From TMED23 sp964643045 (GTDB lineage: Bacteria; Pseudomonadota; Alphaproteobacteria; Rhodospirillales; UBA2165): DNA of 20,528 nt. The notes under the pieces are model-generated. The model had not been told where the DNA came from, did no database searches, and worked only from the letters and a program-made list of their open reading frames with translations. Below are positions 16,216-20,528 of this stretch, one piece after another. The stretch lies in assembly GCA_964643045.1 (NCBI GenBank), contig CAZXSC010000046.1, positions 1-20,528 on the forward strand, written 5' to 3'. Position 1 is the first letter of the stretch; each line of letters starts with the position of its first letter. Both the position numbers and the translations under genes were made by a program.

Positions 16216-17145
16216 GTGCGCACACGTTATCAAATCAGATTAGGTGGCTACGGTCCGCCAGACACGTCTTTTAGCCAAGCTCTAAAAAAAATTGGCAGCA
16301 AATTGGAAGCGCAGTTTGGCCAAGATGTCGATATAAAATACATTTACAATATTATGGATCTTGGTTTCAAAGGCGAAGATATTCTATGGTTAACTGAACA
16401 CGGTTTTCTAACAGTTTCCTACCAATCATCCAGCTATTTGACGGATCGTGTACCAGAACTAGGTTTTGTGGACTTGCCCTTCTTATTTAAAAACAACGAA
16501 CAGGCGCGTGACGCAATGGATGGCGCACTCGGGCAATACTTAACAAAGAAAACTGAAAACCGTGTTAATTATAAAATTTTGGGATATTTTGAGAATGGGT
16601 TTCGACAAATTTCCAATAAAATTCGCCCCATCCGCGAACCTAAAGATTTTGGTGGAATGAAAATTCGAGTTCTACCGAGCGATGTTCAAGTAAGGACATT
16701 TGAATTGTTAGGGGCAACACCAAAACGCCTTGACTTGACAGAGGCGATTGCCGGGATTAAAGATGGTACCCTTGACGCCCAGGAAAATCCACTTGCAAAT
16801 ACCGTAACCTATGGTGTTCATAAGCACCATAAATACCATACACTCTCAAACCATTTCTATATTTCACGCTGTATAATGTGTAACCGATCAACCTATTATA
16901 CTTGGCCCGAAGAAATAAAAATCGCGATGAACGAAGCCGTCCATGAAGCCGTTTTATGGCAACGAGGGCAAGCAGAGCAGGAAATCAAAATTGCACGAAA
17001 CGCCATCGAAAAGGAAGGCCATGAGATTATAGAATTGACCGCAAGCCAACGAGAAATGTTTTCATTGGCAATCAAATCCCAATACGATGATGCAAGAAAG
17101 AAATTTGGTGAAAAAATGTTTAATTTGAAAAAAATCAAAAACTAG
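16216..17145 (+). CDS. DctP-type TRAP solute-binding protein without signal peptide
   Basis: A 309-aa protein of the DctP fold. Conserved parts: YLTDRVPELGFVDLPFLF (74-91), the core KIRVLPSDVQVRTFELLGA (149-167) with Arg151 at the usual carboxylate-binding arginine position, and IKDGTLDAQENPL (181-193), the DGQENP motif in a slightly altered form. The start is GTG 16216 with AAGGA at 16204-16208. An in-frame stop at 16186-16188, nine codons upstream, excludes a signal peptide, and residue 1 already lies at the edge of the first beta strand. No DctQ/DctM partner is adjacent; the TRAP permease in this window has its own TAXI partner. It overlaps the convergent glycerate kinase gene by 11 nt. 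A cytoplasmic carboxylate binder or unknown enzyme is possible. Confidence 0.82.
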   Translation: MRTRYQIRLGGYGPPDTSFSQALKKIGSKLEAQFGQDVDIKYIYNIMDLGFKGEDILWLTEHGFLTVSYQSSSYLTDRVPELGFVDLPFLFKNNEQARDAMDGALGQYLTKKTENRVNYKILGYFENGFRQISNKIRPIREPKDFGGMKIRVLPSDVQVRTFELLGATPKRLDLTEAIAGIKDGTLDAQENPLANTVTYGVHKHHKYHTLSNHFYISRCIMCNRSTYYTWPEEIKIAMNEAVHEAVLWQRGQAEQEIKIARNAIEKEGHEIIELTASQREMFSLAIKSQYDDARKKFGEKMFNLKKIKN

Positions 17146-18391
17146 AAATTACAATTGCCCTAAAATCGTTGACGTTGGTATAAGTCGGACCACTAATTAC
17201 TAGGTCGTCCAATAAACGGAAAAAGTTTGACGTATTATTTCTAGAAAGAGCCTCTTTCGCATCAAGGCCTAAAGCCTCCGCTTTAATTAAAGTATCTGGT
17301 CCAATTACTGCACCAGCACTGTTGCCACAACCATCGACCCCATCGGTATCACAAGCTATTGCAAAAACACCTTCAACTCCTTCAAGTTCAATAGCGAGGG
17401 AAAGCAAAAACTCTGTGTTAGGACCTCCTTTGCCGGAGCCTTTAACACTAACCGTAAGTTCGCCTCCTGATAAAAGTACACATGGCGCTCTATGTTTATT
17501 TGACATTATCACTTCAGCCATTTCCTTCCCCATATCTCGCGCTTCACCTTCAACATCGTCTCCTAAAATAATTGGTGTATAGCCAGCTTCTTCGGCCACC
17601 TTAGCTGCTGCTGTTAGCGCATCTCGACCATTAGCAATCGTTTTAACGATATTGTTATTAAAGATCTTGTCGCCAGGTTTAGGGCTTTCGCCTATACTGC
17701 TTTCCAGAATTTTCCTCACCGGAGGAGGAAATTTAAGACCAAATTTCTGGATGACTGCTAAAGCATCCGCGCAAGTTGACGGATCAGGGACCGTCGGACC
17801 AGACGCTATAACAGAGAGATCATCACCAACCACATCAGAAATAACCAATGTAACCAGACTGGCTGGCCAGCAAGCCTCAGCCAACCTTCCTCCTTTCACC
17901 TGGGACAAATGTTTTCGCACGACATTAATTTCATTAACTTTGGCGCCACAACGAATGAGCCTTTCATTGACGCTTTGTTTTTCTTCTAGAGATAATCCCT
18001 TACTTGGCAGCGTCAATAAGGCAGATCCACCTCCGGAAATAAGACAAAGAACCAAGTCGTTATTACTTAAATCGTTTACTTTCCCAAGTATTCTTTTTGT
18101 AGCTTTCTGTCCTGCAATATCCGGTATGGGATGACTAGCTTCAACAATCTCAATAGTCCGACAATCCACCGCATATCCGTATTGAGTAATTACCAAACCA
18201 CTTATGCTTGCACCATAATATTCTTCAACAACCGCCGCCATTGCCGCGGCGGCCTTACCGGCACCAATAACAACGATCTTTCCATTGGGTCTATCTGGAA
18301 GAAATTTCGGCAAACATAGCTCGGGTTGTGCCGCTTGAACCGCTGTTCCAAATAATTTTAAAAGTAAATCGCCTACGTCACCGGTCATCAT
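17135..18391 (-). CDS. Glycerate 2-kinase (GckA/TtuD-like, MOFRL family)
   Basis: A 418-aa glycerate kinase of the DUF4147-MOFRL type, converting D-glycerate to 2-phosphoglycerate with ATP. Seen: VIGAGKAAAAMA (41-52), LISGGGSALL (118-126), EINVVRKHLSQVKGGRLA (154-171), LVISDVVGDDLSVIASGPT (182-200) with VPDPST, then a MOFRL C-terminal domain with GGELTV, GKGGPNTEF, DTDGVDG and the family ending GPTYTNVNDFRAI. Length and motifs are normal. Two adjacent ATGs (18391, 18388) are possible starts, and neither has an obvious Shine-Dalgarno. A 46-codon membrane ORF ends 8 nt upstream. The gene links a hydroxypyruvate/tartronate-type branch to central metabolism. Confidence 0.9.
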   Translation of the reverse strand: MMTGDVGDLLLKLFGTAVQAAQPELCLPKFLPDRPNGKIVVIGAGKAAAAMAAVVEEYYGASISGLVITQYGYAVDCRTIEIVEASHPIPDIAGQKATKRILGKVNDLSNNDLVLCLISGGGSALLTLPSKGLSLEEKQSVNERLIRCGAKVNEINVVRKHLSQVKGGRLAEACWPASLVTLVISDVVGDDLSVIASGPTVPDPSTCADALAVIQKFGLKFPPPVRKILESSIGESPKPGDKIFNNNIVKTIANGRDALTAAAKVAEEAGYTPIILGDDVEGEARDMGKEMAEVIMSNKHRAPCVLLSGGELTVSVKGSGKGGPNTEFLLSLAIELEGVEGVFAIACDTDGVDGCGNSAGAVIGPDTLIKAEALGLDAKEALSRNNTSNFFRLLDDLVISGPTYTNVNDFRAIVISSF

Positions 18392-18399
18392 GGGGATAA

Positions 18400-18540
18400 T
18401 TAGTCATTAATTAGAAAATAATGAAAAATCAATAAACCAATAATCAATCCCTTAATAAAAGAAATCCAAGCGATTCCATAATCAGAAACATTTACTATTA
18501 CTTTCCACCATTCTACGTATTGTTTATGGCAATTTATCAT
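18400..18540 (-). CDS. Small single-TM protein (46 aa) upstream of glycerate kinase
   Basis: Hidden in what looks like an empty divergent region, the complement strand from ATG 18540 encodes 46 aa ending in TAA (18402-18400), 8 nt before the glycerate kinase ATG. An amphipathic, Trp-rich N-terminal part (QYVEWWKVIV, then DYGIAW) leads into one strong membrane segment, ISFIKGLIIGLLIFHYFLI, and ends IND. A GGA-type Shine-Dalgarno lies 6 nt before the ATG (complement of 18547-18549). The organised, non-random composition and operon-like spacing argue that it is real. I recognise no characterised family. It may be a small inner-membrane accessory protein expressed with the kinase. It is too short to exclude chance. 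Confidence 0.5.
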   Translation of the reverse strand: MINCHKQYVEWWKVIVNVSDYGIAWISFIKGLIIGLLIFHYFLIND

Positions 18541-18605
18541 TGTTTTTCCATTTCCTATCAAACATCTGATCTTCCTGACTTAATGATTTTATACCTACTT
18601 CTTAA

Positions 18606-18725
18606 CCACTAGACCGCATCGGCGACATTGAAGAGTTTCAACACTACCGCTCGGGCCGAAAGCAATGGTTTTATCCACCAATCGGTAATCATGAAATCCA
18701 AATAGGCAAAGAAACTGATCAATAA
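18606..18725 (+). pseudogene. Possible C-terminal remnant of an unrecognised gene
   Basis: A 39-codon open stretch between in-frame stops (18603-18605 and 18723-18725), without any start codon. The reading has protein-like composition: RIGDIEEF, HYRSGRKQWFYPPIG, then NHEIQIGKE. It is rich in aromatic and charged residues that would be unusual for AT-rich non-coding DNA. It may be the tail of a gene whose 5' part has decayed or been deleted. Family not recognised; chance is not excluded. Confidence 0.25.
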
Positions 18726-18870
18726 TCTTTAGCATCTTCTTTCCAACTGCACTTATATTAGAACATACGATTATAAAAAGTAGAACTGATATTTAAGGTG
18801 CAATGAAAATCGATTGAGGACTTATAAATTGAAGAGGATAATTGATATGAACTCAATTTACTGTATAACT

Positions 18871-18890
18871 TTCTGAATTTACGATCAGAA
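18871..18890. promoter_or_regulatory. Candidate operator upstream of GST-LigAB operon
   Basis: TTCTGA (18871-18876) and TCAGAA (18885-18890) form a perfect inverted repeat with an 8-nt spacer, just upstream of the GGAGG ribosome binding site at 18903-18907. A second repeat, AAATTGA (18826-18832) with TCAATTT (18853-18859), lies further upstream. The spacing suits a dimeric regulator, but none is encoded here. Confidence 0.22.
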
Positions 18891-18902
18891 TAACTAGATA
18901 TT

Positions 18903-18907
18903 GGAGG
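18903..18907 (+). promoter_or_regulatory. Shine-Dalgarno GGAGG pointing to a non-standard GST start
   Basis: GGAGG at 18903-18907 is the strongest ribosome binding site near the GST gene, but no ATG/GTG/TTG in the GST frame follows at normal distance. The in-frame codon 6 nt after it is CTG (18914-18916), giving an N-terminus reading SEKQEL before the conserved TLYYFPR. The TTG at 18932 is 24 nt away. Confidence 0.5.
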
Positions 18908-18931
18908 TTCACTCTGTCTGAAAAGCAAGAA

Positions 18932-19582
18932 TTGACGCTTTATTATTTTCCGAGGGCTTGTTCACTTGCACCTCATATTGCGATTGAGGAATCCGGGTAC
19001 TCATACGGGCGCAAGCTGGTCGACCTAGGGACAGCCGAAAATAAGGGCGCCGACTATTTAGCTCTTAATCCATTGGGTGCAATTCCTGCTTTATTAGTGG
19101 ATGATTGGCTTTTGACTGAAACGCATTCCATCCTTACTTACATTGGCGATACAGCGCCCAACGGCCCTATGTTGCCTCCAATTGGTAATCCAGATAGGTA
19201 TCGTGCTCATCAGTGGATGAATTTTCTGTCGAGCAGCATCCATACTTACGTTCGCTCAATATTTCGCCCGTCCGCGTATGCTCCAGCGGACGACCAATTG
19301 GCCCAAACTGCGGTAAGGGAAAAAGGTCAAAAGAATTTAGCCGTCGCGGTCGAGACGTTGGAAACCAGACTTACCGGGAGCGACTGGACGCTGGGCGATA
19401 CTTACTCAGTTGTCGATGCCTATATGTTCGTCATGTATTTGTGGAGCGACGATATTCGGATTGAAGTGATCCCTGATCGTCCAAAATGGGCCGCCCTTGC
19501 CGAAAGAGTATGGCAGCGTCCAGCAGTGAAGGACGTCGTCGCCATAGAACAGCGAGACCGTGGCTTTACCGTCCCCTTTTGA
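18932..19582 (+). CDS. Glutathione S-transferase, beta-class-like
   Basis: A cytosolic GST of 216 aa (222 if translation starts at CTG 18914). The N-terminal thioredoxin-fold domain begins TLYYFPRACSLAPHIAIEE, with Cys10 at the catalytic cysteine position of beta-class enzymes. It continues with NPLGAIPALLVDD (cis-Pro loop) and LTETHSILTYIGD, where the usual ES glutathione-binding pair reads ET. The helical C-terminal domain contains WTLGDTYSVVDAYMFVMYLW, the N-capping box region, and ends RDRGFTVPF. It is first in a tight operon with LigA-like (9 nt gap) and LigB-like subunits. GSTs in such settings act as maleylpyruvate-type isomerases or ether/dehalogenating enzymes; which applies here is not visible. 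Confidence 0.88.
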   Translation: MTLYYFPRACSLAPHIAIEESGYSYGRKLVDLGTAENKGADYLALNPLGAIPALLVDDWLLTETHSILTYIGDTAPNGPMLPPIGNPDRYRAHQWMNFLSSSIHTYVRSIFRPSAYAPADDQLAQTAVREKGQKNLAVAVETLETRLTGSDWTLGDTYSVVDAYMFVMYLWSDDIRIEVIPDRPKWAALAERVWQRPAVKDVVAIEQRDRGFTVPF

Positions 19583-19591
19583 GAATTAGAC

Positions 19592-19906
19592 ATGAGCATT
19601 TATTACGTACAAAAACTTCTCTACAACCTAAATCGTGACCCCTCCGAGGTAGAAAAATTTGAGAATGACCGGGTTACGGTTCTTGCCACTTACAATTTGA
19701 CTGAAGACGAAAAACGCGCGATTCTTGAGGCGGATATCGGGCTTTTATATGTTATGGGCGTAAACGGTCAGATATTGATGCATTATGCCGCTATGCGTGG
19801 GTTTGAATGGCCGGAATATATTCAAGCCATGCGAGACGGACTCGAGAAACATGGTCCCGTTCGTTCTGGGTTATATGCTACTACGGATAGCAAAGGCGCG
19901 ATTTGA
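19592..19906 (+). CDS. ligA: Extradiol dioxygenase small subunit (LigA-like)
   Basis: A 104-aa alpha-subunit-like protein of the protocatechuate 4,5-dioxygenase family. The family pattern is visible: YYVQKLLYNLNRDP near the N-terminus, YNLTEDEKRAILEADI (34-49), then GLLYVMGVNGQILMHYAAM (50-68), the segment that caps the LigB active site in LigAB. It contains no metal site itself. It lies 9 nt after the GST stop, and its stop overlaps the Shine-Dalgarno of the LigB-like gene, so the two subunits are made together. Length is at the short end but normal for stand-alone LigA-like subunits. The symbol denotes the family; protocatechuate as substrate is not proven. Confidence 0.85.
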   Translation: MSIYYVQKLLYNLNRDPSEVEKFENDRVTVLATYNLTEDEKRAILEADIGLLYVMGVNGQILMHYAAMRGFEWPEYIQAMRDGLEKHGPVRSGLYATTDSKGAI

Positions 19907-19918
19907 AGGAGAATACGG

Positions 19919-20528
19919 ATGGGTCTGGTATACGCAGGTATTTGCTGTCACGCTCCAGGAATAACCGCAAGAACTGAAATGGCCGATCCTGAATTGGTCA
20001 AAAGATTGTACACCGCCTTTGAACGTCAGCGGGAGGCCATCGAGGATTCGGGTGCCGAAGCAATTGTTCTAGTAGGTTCGGAACATTTTGCTAATTTCTT
20101 CATGGACAATATGCCAACCTTCACGATTGGCATTGCTGAAGAATATGAAGGCCCAATCGAAAATGTAGACTGGTTAAGGATAGAATTTACGAAAGTTCCT
20201 GCCAATGTTGACCTTTCATTAAGGTTGATAAATGAAGTCATGCAGACGGTTGATGTAGGGTTTGCTCAAGAATGGAAGTTTGATCACGGCACTGCGGTTC
20301 CTCTTCATTTTCTCACGCCTCAGTATCAAATGCCCATTGTCCCGGTGAATATTAACTGTCAAGCACCACCATTTAGCCCCCTGCATCGAAATTGGGAATT
20401 GGGAAAAGCTATTCGACGGGCGATCGATAAGGTACCGGAAAATATTGCATTGATCGGTACGGGTGGCACATCGCATTGGCCATGCACCCCTGATTCTGGA
20501 AAAATCAATGAAGAGTGGGACCGGCGCT
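19919..20528 (+). CDS. ligB: Extradiol ring-cleavage dioxygenase catalytic subunit (LigB-like), 3' end cut by window
   Basis: Starts at ATG 19919 with AAGGAG at 19906-19911, and 203 codons are visible before the window ends. Type II extradiol dioxygenase of the LigB fold, opening a catechol-type ring with Fe(II) and O2. Seen: GICCHAPG with His11, SEHFANFF with His56 (matching the two iron-binding histidines of LigB), KFDHGTAVPLHFL with His123, and GTGGTSHWPC with His186, the catalytic His of the family. INEEWDRR (197-203), at the very end, probably carries the Glu iron ligand. All expected residues in the visible part are intact. With LigA just upstream, it is a two-subunit enzyme. The substrate could be protocatechuate, gallate, a methylated gallate or an alkyl catechol. 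Confidence 0.88.
   Translation, partial: MGLVYAGICCHAPGITARTEMADPELVKRLYTAFERQREAIEDSGAEAIVLVGSEHFANFFMDNMPTFTIGIAEEYEGPIENVDWLRIEFTKVPANVDLSLRLINEVMQTVDVGFAQEWKFDHGTAVPLHFLTPQYQMPIVPVNINCQAPPFSPLHRNWELGKAIRRAIDKVPENIALIGTGGTSHWPCTPDSGKINEEWDRR

Larger units (their letters stand above)
18541..18913. other. Intergenic region with decayed coding remnant and putative promoter of GST-LigAB unit
   Basis: About 370 nt without an intact larger gene. It holds a stop-bounded coding-like fragment at 18606-18725, a stretch at 18601-18615 whose complement resembles a tRNA D-arm but has no tRNA around it, and short inverted repeats nearer the GST gene (18826-18859 and 18871-18890). The promoter of the rightward operon should be here, but no convincing -35/-10 pair with standard spacing was found. 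Confidence 0.4.

Noticed and set aside
17652..18134. 160-codon open frame antisense to glycerate kinase
   Set aside because: Shadow of a well-supported gene; the translation has no recognisable domain.
18601..18615. Complement reads GGTCTAGTGGTTAAG, like a tRNA D-arm
   Set aside because: No anticodon arm, T-loop (GGTTCGAATCC type) or pairing acceptor stem on either side; it is probably chance.
18847..18876. Nine-codon leader-like ORF before the GST operon
   Set aside because: Spacing to the GA-rich stretch is poor, there is no run of regulatory codons, and no attenuator hairpin with a T-tract.
1..20528. CRISPR arrays, insertion sequences, integrases, attachment sites
   Set aside because: No regularly spaced repeats, terminal inverted repeats, transposase-like frames or tRNA-adjacent duplications were seen on reading through both strands.

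Overview
The window looks like a chromosomal stretch of a low-to-moderate GC alphaproteobacterium. This is an inference from the mix of families: TRAP-TAXI and DctP binding proteins, a fused TRAP permease, NMT1-type binding proteins, FAD aromatic hydroxylases, LigA/LigB dioxygenase subunits, and mostly AGGAG-type ribosome binding sites. No rRNA, intact tRNA, transposase, integrase or CRISPR array is visible. I see 16 protein-family genes (two cut by the window edges), two plausible small ORFs outside the larger genes, and one short coding-like remnant.

Layout from left to right. 1-605 (-): NmrA-like NAD(P)-binding protein, 3' end missing. 914-3795 (+): TRAP-TAXI uptake system, a periplasmic binding protein followed by a fused 4TM/12TM permease that overlaps it by 10 nt. 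3806-5014 (-): class A FAD monooxygenase. 5142-6023 (+): EamA/DMT membrane transporter. 8076-6051 (-): acyl-CoA dehydrogenase then hotdog (FAS1-like/mesaconyl-CoA hydratase-like) dehydratase. 8219-10313 (+): cysteine-poor member of the maleate isomerase/Asp-Glu racemase superfamily, a possible 32-codon ORF, and a second FAD monooxygenase paralogous to the first. 14154-10316 (-): thiolase, GMC oxidoreductase, and an NMT1-like binding protein without a signal peptide. 16070-14283 (-): asparagine-synthase-type amidotransferase. 16216-17145 (+): DctP-type binding protein, also without a signal peptide. 18540-17135 (-): small one-TM protein then glycerate 2-kinase. 18932-20528 (+): beta-class glutathione S-transferase, LigA-like and LigB-like dioxygenase subunits, the last cut by the window end.

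Taken together this looks like a catabolic neighbourhood for an aromatic or aromatic-derived carboxylic substrate. Uptake would be by TRAP-TAXI and perhaps EamA. Ring hydroxylation would be by two PHBH-like monooxygenases and ring opening by a LigAB-type extradiol dioxygenase with a GST. CoA-dependent steps would fall to the acyl-CoA dehydrogenase, hydratase and thiolase, alcohol oxidation to the GMC enzyme, and C3 salvage to glycerate kinase. The exact substrate cannot be read from the sequence, no transcriptional regulator is present, and it is not certain that all units serve one pathway.

The oddest features are: two solute-binding proteins of unrelated families that both lack a signal peptide (upstream in-frame stops rule one out) and have no membrane partners; a maleate-isomerase-like enzyme with neither catalytic cysteine; an acyl-CoA dehydrogenase whose catalytic base must lie at the isovaleryl-CoA-dehydrogenase position; an asparagine-synthase-like enzyme in a catabolic setting; and a 46-codon membrane-protein ORF 8 nt upstream of the glycerate kinase gene.
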